Source: Bacteroidota bacterium
GTDB lineage: Bacteria > Bacteroidota > Bacteroidia > Bacteroidales > Prolixibacteraceae
NCBI GenBank assembly: GCA_029265715.1
Contig: JAJUGZ010000005.1
Span: 1 to 64,000, forward strand
Reading direction: 5' to 3'
DNA length: 64,000 nt
Part shown: in pieces, positions 25,642-36,300 of the stretch
How the letters are laid out: each line of letters opens with the position of its first letter
Numbering within the stretch: position 1 is the stretch's first letter
The notes under the pieces: generated by a model
Told to the model about the DNA's origin: nothing
Databases searched by the model: none
What the model saw: only the letters and a program-made list of their open reading frames with translations
Program-made: the position numbers and the translations under genes

Positions 25642-26853
25642 ATGGAAATATTACAACGTTTATATGAAATGACAGCCTTCCGGGATATTCTTGCGAATCC
25701 CGGTTATATTCTCATGTTGTGCATCGGTGCTTTTTTGCTTTATCTAGGCATAAAAAAGCAATACGAACCCTTATTGCTGGTCCCGATTGCCTTTGGTGTG
25801 ATCCTGGCCAACCTGCCGGGTGGTGCGATGGGTGTGGTCCCTGCCGAGAACATCGATCTCGGAAATGGGCACTATAAAAACCTGTTCGAAATTGCCCATG
25901 AGTACGGGATTATGAACTTTGTTTATTATTCCCTGATCAAAACCGGCTTTCTTCCACCCATCATTTTCATGGGAGTTGGCGCATTGACCGATTTTGGCCC
26001 GATGCTCCGGAACCTGAAGCTGGCCTTTTTCGGGGCAGCTGCCCAGTTGGGAATTTTCATCGTGCTGATTTCTGCAATTCTGCTGGGTTTTACAGCCAAA
26101 GAAGCTGCTTCGCTTGGTATTATCGGCGGCGCCGATGGGCCGACAGCCATTTACACAACCATCAAGCTGGCGCCACACCTGCTGGGGCCAATCGCGATCG
26201 CGGCCTATTCGTACATGGCGCTGGTGCCGGTGATTATTCCTTTGGTGGCCAAATTTACATGCACTAAAAAGGAGTTGCTGATTAACATGAAAGAAATGGA
26301 TAAATTATATCCTCCGAAAGTGAAAATCAAAAACATCCGCGCGGTGAAAATTGCCTTCCCGATTGTGCTGGGTATTATTATTTCCATTTTTGTGCCATCG
26401 GCTGTTCCGCTGTTGGGCATGTTGCTGTTCGGTAACCTGATCAAGGAAATCGGGGTCAATGTGGCCCGGTTGAGCGAAGCTGCTACCGGTTCAATTTTAA
26501 ATACCGCAACCATTTTCCTTGGCCTTTCGGTTGGGGCAACCATGACCGCTGAAGTCTTTCTGAATTTCAAGACCATCATGATTGTGGTTGGCGGGTTCCT
26601 GGCTTTTGCCGTTTCCATTTTCGGCGGGATTATTGCCGTGAAGATTACCAATCTGTTTTCGAAGAAGAAAATCAACCCGCTGGTTGGCGCAACCGGCCTG
26701 AGCGCTGTGCCCATGGCCTCGCGTGTGGCCAACGAAATTGCGTTGAAGCACGACCCAACCAACCATATTCTGCAATATTGCATGTCGAGCAATATTTCCG
26801 GGGTAATTGGTTCGGCTGTTGCTGCCGGTGTGCTGATTTCGTTCCTGAGTTAG
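25642..26853 (+). CDS. oadB: Sodium ion-translocating decarboxylase beta subunit
   Basis: Integral membrane subunit (403 residues, about nine to eleven hydrophobic segments). It decarboxylates carboxybiotin and couples this to export of sodium ions. The family signature is GIIGGADGPTAIYTTIKLAPHLLGPIAIAAYSYMALVP, which includes the conserved Asp for sodium and proton exchange. A second half shows NTATIFLGLSVGATM and GLSAVPMASRVANE. It starts two bases after oadA stops, so the two are coupled. A strong terminator closes the operon. Confidence 0.96.
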   Translation: MEILQRLYEMTAFRDILANPGYILMLCIGAFLLYLGIKKQYEPLLLVPIAFGVILANLPGGAMGVVPAENIDLGNGHYKNLFEIAHEYGIMNFVYYSLIKTGFLPPIIFMGVGALTDFGPMLRNLKLAFFGAAAQLGIFIVLISAILLGFTAKEAASLGIIGGADGPTAIYTTIKLAPHLLGPIAIAAYSYMALVPVIIPLVAKFTCTKKELLINMKEMDKLYPPKVKIKNIRAVKIAFPIVLGIIISIFVPSAVPLLGMLLFGNLIKEIGVNVARLSEAATGSILNTATIFLGLSVGATMTAEVFLNFKTIMIVVGGFLAFAVSIFGGIIAVKITNLFSKKKINPLVGATGLSAVPMASRVANEIALKHDPTNHILQYCMSSNISGVIGSAVAAGVLISFLS

Positions 26854-26876
26854 TATTGTATTCATCCAAAATAGGG

Positions 26877-26918
26877 ATAGGTCCGACCGTTAACCGGGTT
26901 CGGACCTATTTTTTTTTC
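26877..26918 (+). terminator. Terminator of the oad operon
   Basis: ATAGGTCCGA and TCGGACCTAT pair perfectly around a 13-base loop and are followed by a run of nine or more T. Confidence 0.9.
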
Positions 26919-26978
26919 GTTTTTGCACGGTGGTGCCTGTCCGGAGAATTGTGAAATTTGAGGTATCTTTGGTTCCAT

Positions 26979-29900
26979 ATGGAGGCGAAACGAACATATT
27001 TGACCTGTCATTTCCTACTTGTATTCCTGATCTTGTTTTCAGGGAAATTTGCCCTTGCTGCGATTCATCCCTCTTTGCGTTTCCAGTATTTGACCACCGA
27101 AGAAGGACTGGCCCAGAATACCGTCGATTGTATTTTTCAGGACAGCCGTGGGTTTATGTGGTTTGGAACTTGGAACGGCCTGTGCCGCTACGATGGTTAC
27201 AACTTCCGGACATTCAGAAAATCGGATGGGGAAAATGGGTTGCCCAACAATTTCATCCGGGCCATTTGCCAGGATGAATCGGATCATTTGTGGATCGGGA
27301 CGGCACAGGGCGCTGTTATGTACAGTTTAAAAAGCGAGCGGTTCTTTTTGCCTGATAACCTGAAGTCCCTTAAAAATATAGCGGTAACCGGACTGGCCTG
27401 TGATCGGGAAGGCGGAGTGTGGGTGTCGGCCGAAAATGGCGGGTTGTTTCATGTCAAGCCTGTTCCCGGAGATGAACAATCATTTGACTGTAAGAAAATA
27501 GATGCCGAACTTATCGGAATGGCCGACGTCAATACGGTTTGTGTACTGAAAAACGGGCAGGTTCTGGCAGGAACAGAGAGTGGGCCATTTTCAGTAGAGA
27601 ATGGTAAGCTCCAACGCTTGTTTGCCGCCGGATATGCTTCCGGAGGATTAGAAACTCAAAATATTCGTTGTATTTATGAATCGTCTCACGGCGACTGGTT
27701 CTTCGGAACCGATAACGGACTGTTCCGCTATCAGCAGGCGTTGCGAAAAATGAGTGTTTACACAACCCGGGCAAACGATCAGGGAACTATTTCGCACGAT
27801 ATTGTGATGGCCGTTGCCGAAGATCTGTCGGGTTTAATATTGGTCGGTAATCTGGGCGGGTTGGACTTTTTCGATCCGACGACTGCTACCGTTTTCCGCA
27901 TCAGGGGGCGGCTGGATGAACGCGAGACACTGAACAATGAATTTGTCAATTCACTGTTTACCGACCGGAACGGCAATGTCTGGATCGGGACAGAAAAGGG
28001 CGGGGTGAATAAATTTAGCCTGTTTCAGAAGCCATTTTATTCGTACCGTAATCATCCTGATGATTTGAACAGTTTGAGCCACAATACAGTAAATTCGATT
28101 CAGAACGATGGCGATGTGCTTTGGGTGGGAACGGCAGGTGGTGGGCTAAACCGGATCGATAAACGGACCGGGAAGGTTGTGCATTTCATGCAATCGCCTC
28201 AAAATCCGCAGGGGATTTGCAGCAATTTTATCGATGCTATTTGTCTTGCGCCCGATCGCCAGCTTTGGGTTAGTTCGTGGGGCGATGGCTTCGGGAGGTT
28301 GGTTTCAGAGACGGCCAAAACATTTAAGAACTACCAGCATGTGCCCGGAAACCCGAATAGCTTAGTTAGTAATTTTGTATCCGGGATTTATCCGGACGAC
28401 CGCGGATTTTTTCTGGTTGGAACCGTTGCCGGCTTGGATTTGTTTGATCCGAAGTCGGAGTCGTTTTTTCATTTTCAGGGAAAGTTTGACCAGTCGGTCG
28501 AAGCACCCTCGGTGGGCTGTATCCTGAAAGACCGGCGCGATTATTATTGGATTGGCTCACGAAAAGGACTTTTCCGTATTCCGGCGAAACTGGTTGTGCC
28601 TACACCCGCCAAACTAGGCACATCCGATTACCAGTTTTTTACCAATATTCCGGGCGATTCGCTTTCGATACCCGGGAATTATGTGATTTCTTTATTGGAA
28701 GACCATCAGGGGACGATTTGGATTGGAACCTACGGCAATGGCATTTGTAAAGTGCTGGATGAAAATGACGGGAGAATCCAGTTTAAAACATATACAAAGG
28801 CCGATGGCTTGTGCAACGATGTGGTTTACGCCATGGAAGAAGACCGCCAGGGAAACATTTGGATCAGCACCGATAACGGATTGTCGAAAATCAATCCGGG
28901 AACCGGGACTTTTCAGAATTTTTACACCAAAGATGGTTTGCTGAACGATCAGTTTTACTGGACTTCGTCGGACTCTGATGAACAGGGGAACCTCTATTTC
29001 GGTGGAATTAACGGGTTGAACTACTTTAATCCGGAGCAGATTAATTATTACCCCAACTTGCCGAAAGTTGTTTTTACCGATTTTCAGGTATTCAACCAGT
29101 CGGTCCCGATCGGCGAGAAACGGCATGGCAACGTAATCCTGAAACAATCTATTGCGGATACCCGGGTTATTAACCTCTCGTATAAAGACAATGTTTTTTC
29201 CATCGAGTTTTCGGCACTCGATTACTTTCTTCCGGATAAAGTGTTGTATTCGTACAAACTGGAAGGCGTTGACCAGAACTGGGTTACTGTAAGCGCTGCC
29301 CGGCGGTTTGCCACCTACACCAACCTCTCGGGAGGAGAATACCGCTTCCTGGTTAAAGCGGCCAACAGCGATGGGATCTGGTCTGACGAGCCTGCCGAAT
29401 TGCGCATTGTGGTTACCCCGCCATTTTGGGAAACCGCCTGGTTCCGTTTGGGTGCGGTTTTATTTCTGGCTTTTGCCGTGATGGGGTACATTCGTTACCG
29501 GACCCGTTACCTGCACGAGCAGAAACGCAAACTTGAGTTACAGGTGCAGGAACGCACCGAGCAGATCGAAGAACAAAAGGAGAAACTGCGCGAGCAGGCC
29601 GATATCCTGCAGCACTCGAACAACGAACTGGCCGAACGGCAAAAGTTAATCGAGGGGCAGAAGTTAGAGCTGGAAAAACAGAATAAGTTAATTGCCGAAC
29701 AACGCGACGAAGTGATCGAGCTGAATAAGAAAGTAAACCTGATCAATCAGTTGCGTTTGCGTTTCTTTACCAATATTTCGCATGAATTCCGCACGCCGCT
29801 CACCCTGATTATCGACCCGCTCGAGTCGCTGATCAACTCGTTTAAAAACGACCCGCCGACCCTGCAAACCCTGAAACTGATTAACCGGAACGCACAGCGT

Positions 29901-31346
29901 TTGTTACACCTGATCAATCAATTGATGTATTTCCGGAAAATTGAATCGGGGAAAATGGAACTGCGCGTGGTAAAAGGCGACCTGGTTTCGTTTCTGGAAG
30001 ATGTGTTTAATTCGTTTCACGATCTGGCAAACCATAACCGGATATGGTATTCATTTTCATCGGCTGTTGCCGACCGGGCAACGTGGTTCGATCCGGAGAA
30101 GATCGAAAATATCTTTTATAACCTGTTGTCGAATGCGTTTAAGTTTACGCCGGAAGGGGGGCGGATCTCGATGCAGGTACAGTTTTGCAAACCGTTTGAA
30201 TTCAAGGCCGGATTGTCATTCCCCTATGTGCGGATTGTTGTCTCCGATTCAGGAACAGGAATTGCCCCGGAGCATCTGCCGTATGTGTTCGATCGGTTTT
30301 ATCAGGCCGATGCGCCGCCCGATAACCGGCAAAAAGGGTCCGGAGTCGGGCTAGCGCTGACCCAGGAGCTGGTGCAGGCGCTCCATGGCGAAATTTCGGT
30401 TGAAAGCAAGATCGGGCAGGGGACTACGTTTGTTGTTTCGTTGCCTTATCGCGACGATGATTTTACGGTCCATGAAATCGACCTGACAGGCTCAGTCCAG
30501 GCGGTTAATTTACAGTCGAAAGTTGATGTCATCACCGAAGAATTGATGCAAACAGGTTGGGGGAGTGACGAGGCCGCCGGGATCGACAAATCGAAACCTC
30601 TGCTTCTGATTGTAGAAGACAACTACGACCTGCGTTCGTTTTTGGTGCATACCCTGAAAAACGACTTTCGCTTGCTGGGTGCCGGGAATGGGAAAGAGGG
30701 TTATGACCTGGCCCGGAAATATACGCCCGATTTGGTTGTCAGCGACGTAATGATGCCTGTAATGGATGGACTGGAAATGTGCAGCCGTTTGAAGAACGAC
30801 ATTCAGACCAGTCATATCCCGGTGATCCTGCTCACGGCAAAGGCGATGGTTGAACATTGGGCCGAGGGTCTGGAAACAGGGGCCGACGATTATATTCCCA
30901 AACCGTTTAACCTGAAAATCCTTCAGCTTAAGATTCATAACCTGATCGAATCGCGGCGGAAATTACGCCAGCTTTTTGGCCGGCACGGCAATCCTATGCC
31001 GGAAGAATCCACTGTCAGCCCGCTCGATAGTAAGTTTCTGGTTAAAGCTTACGACGTGATCGGGAAAAACCTGCAGAATGAAAATTTCTCGGTTGAGTTT
31101 TTTGCCCGCGAAATGGCCGTCAGTAAGAGTTTGCTGTTCAAAAAAATAAAGGCGATAACCGGCCGTTCTGTCACCGATTTTATCAACCTGTACAAATTAG
31201 AGAAAGCCGCATCGATGATCGCCGATAATCCGGAAGCGAATATAACCGATGTGGCCTATGTTTCGGGGTTTAACGATCCGAAGTACTTCAGCCGGATGTT
31301 CCGGAGGGTTTATGGTGTTCCGCCGAGCGATTACCTGAAAAAATAG
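26979..31346 (+). CDS. Hybrid two-component system (HTCS) regulator of the arabinan locus
   Basis: A single chain of 1455 residues combining sensor, kinase and transcription factor. The chosen ATG (MEAKRTYLT) replaces a TTG start seven codons upstream. A signal/anchor precedes about 14 beta-propeller repeats (WFGTWNGLCRYDG, LWIGTAQGAV, VWIGTEKGGVNKF and so on, to about residue 735) and a Y_Y_Y domain. One membrane helix (about 825-845) and a coiled coil follow. Then come HisKA with FTNISHEFRTPLTL (about 930), an HATPase domain, a receiver domain with phospho-acceptor DVMMP, and an AraC-type DNA-binding domain (last 100 residues, ITDVAYVSGFNDPKYFSRMFRR). It should bind an oligosaccharide in the periplasm and activate the adjoining susCD genes. 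Upstream of the ATG, TATCTTTG may be its -7 box. Confidence 0.95.
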   Translation: MEAKRTYLTCHFLLVFLILFSGKFALAAIHPSLRFQYLTTEEGLAQNTVDCIFQDSRGFMWFGTWNGLCRYDGYNFRTFRKSDGENGLPNNFIRAICQDESDHLWIGTAQGAVMYSLKSERFFLPDNLKSLKNIAVTGLACDREGGVWVSAENGGLFHVKPVPGDEQSFDCKKIDAELIGMADVNTVCVLKNGQVLAGTESGPFSVENGKLQRLFAAGYASGGLETQNIRCIYESSHGDWFFGTDNGLFRYQQALRKMSVYTTRANDQGTISHDIVMAVAEDLSGLILVGNLGGLDFFDPTTATVFRIRGRLDERETLNNEFVNSLFTDRNGNVWIGTEKGGVNKFSLFQKPFYSYRNHPDDLNSLSHNTVNSIQNDGDVLWVGTAGGGLNRIDKRTGKVVHFMQSPQNPQGICSNFIDAICLAPDRQLWVSSWGDGFGRLVSETAKTFKNYQHVPGNPNSLVSNFVSGIYPDDRGFFLVGTVAGLDLFDPKSESFFHFQGKFDQSVEAPSVGCILKDRRDYYWIGSRKGLFRIPAKLVVPTPAKLGTSDYQFFTNIPGDSLSIPGNYVISLLEDHQGTIWIGTYGNGICKVLDENDGRIQFKTYTKADGLCNDVVYAMEEDRQGNIWISTDNGLSKINPGTGTFQNFYTKDGLLNDQFYWTSSDSDEQGNLYFGGINGLNYFNPEQINYYPNLPKVVFTDFQVFNQSVPIGEKRHGNVILKQSIADTRVINLSYKDNVFSIEFSALDYFLPDKVLYSYKLEGVDQNWVTVSAARRFATYTNLSGGEYRFLVKAANSDGIWSDEPAELRIVVTPPFWETAWFRLGAVLFLAFAVMGYIRYRTRYLHEQKRKLELQVQERTEQIEEQKEKLREQADILQHSNNELAERQKLIEGQKLELEKQNKLIAEQRDEVIELNKKVNLINQLRLRFFTNISHEFRTPLTLIIDPLESLINSFKNDPPTLQTLKLINRNAQRLLHLINQLMYFRKIESGKMELRVVKGDLVSFLEDVFNSFHDLANHNRIWYSFSSAVADRATWFDPEKIENIFYNLLSNAFKFTPEGGRISMQVQFCKPFEFKAGLSFPYVRIVVSDSGTGIAPEHLPYVFDRFYQADAPPDNRQKGSGVGLALTQELVQALHGEISVESKIGQGTTFVVSLPYRDDDFTVHEIDLTGSVQAVNLQSKVDVITEELMQTGWGSDEAAGIDKSKPLLLIVEDNYDLRSFLVHTLKNDFRLLGAGNGKEGYDLARKYTPDLVVSDVMMPVMDGLEMCSRLKNDIQTSHIPVILLTAKAMVEHWAEGLETGADDYIPKPFNLKILQLKIHNLIESRRKLRQLFGRHGNPMPEESTVSPLDSKFLVKAYDVIGKNLQNENFSVEFFAREMAVSKSLLFKKIKAITGRSVTDFINLYKLEKAASMIADNPEANITDVAYVSGFNDPKYFSRMFRRVYGVPPSDYLKK

Positions 31347-31348
31347 CC

Positions 31349-31384
31349 ATCCTGTTTTCATTACCCCAACAGGGGTGTTTTTCT
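31349..31384 (+). terminator. Terminator after the HTCS gene
   Basis: CATCCTGTT and AACAGGGGTG pair with one bulged base just past the stop codon, followed by TTTTT and another T-rich stretch. Confidence 0.6.
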
Positions 31385-31489
31385 CCTTTTTTTTCTGTGT
31401 TGAATGAAGACTTTGTTGGGCTAATGAGTTGATTGTTAGTTTAGTGTTGCTTTGTTTTCGGGTGTTTTGTTTTACCGATTTATCGAATA

Positions 31490-31524
31490 GTCCACCTGAA
31501 TTGTTTATTTGTCCACCTGAATTG
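31490..31524. promoter_or_regulatory. Candidate HTCS operator: 14-bp direct repeat with 21-bp period
   Basis: GTCCACCTGAATTG occurs twice, starting at 31490 and 31511, so the copies lie on the same DNA face two helical turns apart. This is the geometry expected for an AraC-type dimer. It lies about 110 bases before the first gene of the locus that the adjoining HTCS should control. Confidence 0.7.
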
Positions 31525-31631
31525 CTTTGGGGTCGTCGTAATTTTGATTGTTGGATTAAATCTGACTTAAAAAATCGAAGGCTAACGAACCAGATAGATT
31601 ATTAAGAATAAGTTCAATCAAATTTAAATTT

Positions 31632-33338
31632 ATGAAAAAAACTAAACTGATTAGGTGCGCTTTGTGCGCAGCAGTTTTGGCAGCATTTGGCTTAGTTGGG
31701 TGCGAGAAGTTGGACCTGTATTCAATTGATGCACCCGCCGACCTGCAGAGCAGGATCGACTCAATTGCCGCTTCGAAACCTGATACAGGAGACACTACTT
31801 ATGTCACCATTTCCACAGCGATAGTCGGAGCTGAGGATAACAGTTCCGGTTGGTGGACTGCATTCTCTGATTACTTCACCATTCCGACAAACAAGCTACT
31901 GCACTTAGAGTTTATTAACCACGGTTCCGGCGTTAACAACTGGAATAACTGGAACCTTTGCGTCTGCAATGTAGCAAATCGTTCTGCAGCCGACTACAAA
32001 GAATACTTTGTTCTCCGTTCTGATGCCTACGGCTGGGGAGGTGGAATGGCAGCTGAAGGTTATGCTTACGACTCCAAAATGATCTCTCAAAACTATCCCG
32101 ATACGGATGGAGATGGCGATATTTGGAACGACTTCCGCACAACCATGCAGGGCGCTCGTGTTTCGCTCGACATTGACCATTCGGCTACCGGCAATGTCTA
32201 TGTAACAGCTACTGCCGTTGGAACAAATGGCATAACCCTGGTCGAAACATATCAACAACCGGTTTCTTCTACTGCCGATATCGTGGCTTTCTTAGTTGCC
32301 GATGGCAGTTATTTCGAGATGAAAAAAGCATACCTGATACCTTCTAAAGTCACCGTTATCGAAGATGTTAGTCCGGTTTCTATTACAGTTGAAGGAGCTC
32401 CTGCTTTTGTTGAATTAGGCAACACAAACTTCTGGGGTGATGCAACAGCTACTGTTACGTATGCCGACGGATCTTCTGCTCAGGTTGATTCTTCAGATAT
32501 ATCATTCAACGTTATTCCTGATATGACTACACTCGGGAAAAAGACAGTAGTTGTAGCTTATAGCAAAACGAAGCAAGGGGCATATGGCAAAGCTGTATCA
32601 ACTTTCTATACGCTTGAAGTAACGAACCCTGTTGTAAGCCTGGAAGTTACTACTTTGCCAAATATAACCACATATTATTACTACAACAGCGACCCGATCC
32701 TGTTCAATACGGCCGGTATTGTCGTAACAGCTACCTATTCCGACGGTACAAAAGGGATCATCCCAACCGGGAATCTTCAGTTTGGCAAGATTCCGGCAGC
32801 CACGGGTTCTCAGTCTGTTGTCATTACGTATGTTGGTGCAACAAAGACAGTTACTACAACCTGCCCGGTAACTCTTGTAAAAGGTGTTAGTCAGGTTGGC
32901 GCTACCGACTTCTCTTCCGGTTGGTGGACGGCATTCTCTGCTGACTATACAGTCGCATCAGGTTCGAGTAAGACATTTACAATGTACTGCTACTCCGACA
33001 ATCTGGCTAACTGGCACAGCCCGTGTACCATTCTTCGCAAAGCCGACAAGACTGAATATGCTGTAGTTCGCATGGACAACTTCGGATGGGGTTCCGGCTA
33101 TAGCACAGCCACCCTTACATCTGACTGGAACTGGGATAAATTCCAGTCAAACATAAATGGCTCCAAGGTAGTCATCACAGTTACCAATAATGGCAACAAT
33201 ACGGCTGATGTACTTTACAATGTGACTTACGCCAACGGCGAAACGCATTTCCAAAAGTATGCGGGTGTAACGGTTGACAGTTCTGATTTGAATTGCGCAC
33301 TCGTAACAGAAGAGTCTTATCTCGTAATTGTCCAATAA
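31632..33338 (+). CDS. Surface glycan-binding-type lipoprotein with duplicated outer domains
   Basis: A lipoprotein (lipobox LVGC, Cys24) of 568 residues, presumably on the cell surface. An N-terminal beta domain (about 50-215) and a C-terminal one (about 415-568) are homologous to each other. Both contain SSGWWTAFSxxxT, a later YGWG or FGWGSGY segment and a similar ending. Between them are two Ig-like (bacterial group 3) domains, each with VTYADGSS or ATYSDGTK strands. The aromatic-rich duplicated modules look like carbohydrate-binding domains. It precedes susC instead of following susD. I infer a surface glycan-binding role in arabinan capture; no enzymatic motif is seen. Confidence 0.7.
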   Translation: MKKTKLIRCALCAAVLAAFGLVGCEKLDLYSIDAPADLQSRIDSIAASKPDTGDTTYVTISTAIVGAEDNSSGWWTAFSDYFTIPTNKLLHLEFINHGSGVNNWNNWNLCVCNVANRSAADYKEYFVLRSDAYGWGGGMAAEGYAYDSKMISQNYPDTDGDGDIWNDFRTTMQGARVSLDIDHSATGNVYVTATAVGTNGITLVETYQQPVSSTADIVAFLVADGSYFEMKKAYLIPSKVTVIEDVSPVSITVEGAPAFVELGNTNFWGDATATVTYADGSSAQVDSSDISFNVIPDMTTLGKKTVVVAYSKTKQGAYGKAVSTFYTLEVTNPVVSLEVTTLPNITTYYYYNSDPILFNTAGIVVTATYSDGTKGIIPTGNLQFGKIPAATGSQSVVITYVGATKTVTTTCPVTLVKGVSQVGATDFSSGWWTAFSADYTVASGSSKTFTMYCYSDNLANWHSPCTILRKADKTEYAVVRMDNFGWGSGYSTATLTSDWNWDKFQSNINGSKVVITVTNNGNNTADVLYNVTYANGETHFQKYAGVTVDSSDLNCALVTEESYLVIVQ

Positions 33339-33363
33339 TCACTAAGATAAAAATATTTGAACT

Positions 33364-36300
33364 ATGAAATATATATTTTTGATCCTGTTGGGATTGCTGG
33401 TGCTCGCATCAGCAACATACGCTGAAGGTAACGGCAAAGCCGGCCAGATGTCAATGACTCAAGCAGGTAATATAACTGTAAAAGGTAAAATTGTTGACGA
33501 AGAAGGAGAACCGCTTCCGGGCGCAACTGTACAGCAAAAAGGTACAAGCAATGGCAGCATTACCGACATGAATGGGAACTTCTCTCTTTCTGTTCCTTCA
33601 GATGCTACGCTGATCGTATCTTTTATCGGATTCAAAAGTATTGAGGTTCCCGTTGGCGGAAAAACTGATCTCGGCAACATCACCTTGGTTTCTGAATCAA
33701 AAGAACTCGACCAGGTGGTTGTAATCGGTTACGGAACACAACGCAAGGTTGACCTCACAGGTTCTGTTGCCGTTGTCAACACCGAAGAGATGAAGAAGGT
33801 ATCACACTCAAACATCTCAACCATGCTCGAAGGGAAAGTAGCCGGCGTTCAAATTACAACCGACGGACAACCGGGAGCCGACCCTACGGTACGTATTCGT
33901 GGTATCGGTTCGTTCGGCAGCACCGCACCGCTCTACGTTATTGATGGGGTACCCATGGGAACAACCATACGCGACTTCTCGCCAAACGATATCGAAACCC
34001 TTCAGGTACTTAAGGATGCTTCTGCTGCCGCAATCTACGGTTCGCGTGCTGCTAACGGCGTGGTCATCATCACCACAAAGCAAGGCGCAAAGAACCAGGC
34101 GATGAAGATAAACTACAGCGGCTACTATGGTTTCGACCAGGTGCAGAAGGGTGTGTATGACGTTATGGATGCAAAACAATATGGTCAATACGTCACCATG
34201 GCATACACGAACAGTGGCATGGATGTTCCTGCCGGATATAATCCTGCAAGCGAAAAATATTTGTATAACGCCGACGGTACAGCCAAAGTGAACACCAATT
34301 GGTTCGAAGAGGCGTTCAAAACAGGTATTCGTCAGAATCATAACATCAATCTCTCAGGAGGTGGCGTTAACAATACGTACAACATCGCGCTTGACTACTA
34401 TAGCCAGAACGGGACAATGGTAGGTGCCGGTCCGAACTTCGACCGTTACACGGCCCGTGTTAACAATTCGATGGATGTTAAGTTTGTTAAATTCAAAACG
34501 AACATCGTGTATAGCCACAGCAATCAGGATAATATGGCTCTCAGTAACGCCAACGAGTGGGTGCAGGGGCTGTATGGCGCACAATATCCGGTGATGGCTT
34601 CGGCTCTGATTTTACCTCCGACCATCAAGGCTTACGATGAATCGACCTGGTGCCTCGACGACAAAATTTCGGCTGCATCAGAATACAGCTACGACTCGTA
34701 TGGTTTTGGTACTTACTATGACGACGTTCATGGAGACTTGCGTGTCACAAACGTTCTGCTCGAAAATAGTTTAATAAAGAGGAACTCAACTGTTGACCGC
34801 GTTGTTGCTTCAGGTTCAGCAAATGTTGATCTCATAAACATGGTTGGCCTCAAGAGCAGCAATCATAAGTTAGATTACAACCTGAACTTGTCGTACAGTA
34901 AGACCTTGGCAAAGGACTTTACGTTTGTGCCTGCATTTATACAGAGTACAACAAACTACTTGTCGAAGAGCAATGAGAACCTGACAGAGGGCTATCGTAA
35001 CTATAGCGATGCACTTATCGAAAACACGATAACCTACGATGGTAAATTGGGGCGCAATCACATCAATGCAGTTGTTGGCCAAACATTCGAGCGCGAACTG
35101 TTCCATACACTCACCGGCAAAGGTGTTACCATGCCTGAACCATACTATCTGCAGGTAAACAACGCCGAGGAGACATCATCAACAAGCTATGAAAGCGAAC
35201 ACGTATTGGCATCGTATATCGGCCGTATCAACTACGATTTCGATGAGAAATACCTTATTTCGGCAACCGCACGGCGTGATGGGTCCAGCCGTCTTTCTTC
35301 GGATGACCGTTGGGATTGGTTCCCATCGGTATCAGCAGGTTGGCGTATCGAACGTGAAAACTTCTTTCCGGTAGCCAAATCGATTATCAACCTGCTCAAG
35401 TTCCGGGGCAGCTATGGTGTACTTGGGAATGAGAACATAGGCGAATACCAATACATGGATGTGATGTCGAGAGGTAACTATACCTATAGCTTTGGAAATA
35501 CAAAGGTTACCGGCTCGGCCATATCAAACTATGTAAATACAGCCATCCGGTGGGAAAAGAAGAAAACAGTTGACTTTGGCTTCGACCTCGGCATGCTCGA
35601 CAATCAGTTGGAATTTACGTTCGACTGGTATAAATCAACATCAGAAGACCTTCTTTATAGTGTAGCAGTTCCGTCCAATGCCGGCGCTACAAACGGAACC
35701 GTAACGATGAACGCTGCAACCATGCAAAACTCAGGCCTTGAGTTCCTGCTTGCCTATCACAATCATAACCATGCTGTTAAGTTTGACATTTCTTCAAACT
35801 TATCGACTCTCAAAAACAAGGTGACTAAGTTGGGCGTTTCAGGCGAACCGCGTACCGACGGATACTGCCGCACAGAGGTAGGCCGTGAAGTTGGTTCATT
35901 CTATGGCTACGTTTCCGAAGGTATCTACCAGTCGCAGCAAGAGATCGATACCCGGGTCAACTCTGAAGGCGAATACATCAACCAGAGCGGAGCACAACCG
36001 GGTGACGTTAAATATGCCGACCTCAACAACGATGGCGAAATTACCAACGCCGACCAAAAATTCCTGGGCAGCGGTATCGCAAAGGTTCATTACGGCTTGA
36101 ATGCCCGTGCCGAATGGAAAGGTTTTGACTTGAGCATATCGACATATGGAGCAGCTGGTTTCAAGGCCGTCGATTTTGTTGATGTTACATTGCACAGCTC
36201 ATACGGAGCGCTCAACAAAAGCGTTGATCTGTTGAATGCATGGAGATCGGATAACACAAACACCGATGTGCCGCGCGTGGCATATAAATCGACAGGTTCA

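Noticed and set aside
26205-26792. 195-codon frame on the minus strand
   Set aside because: Antisense shadow of oadB.
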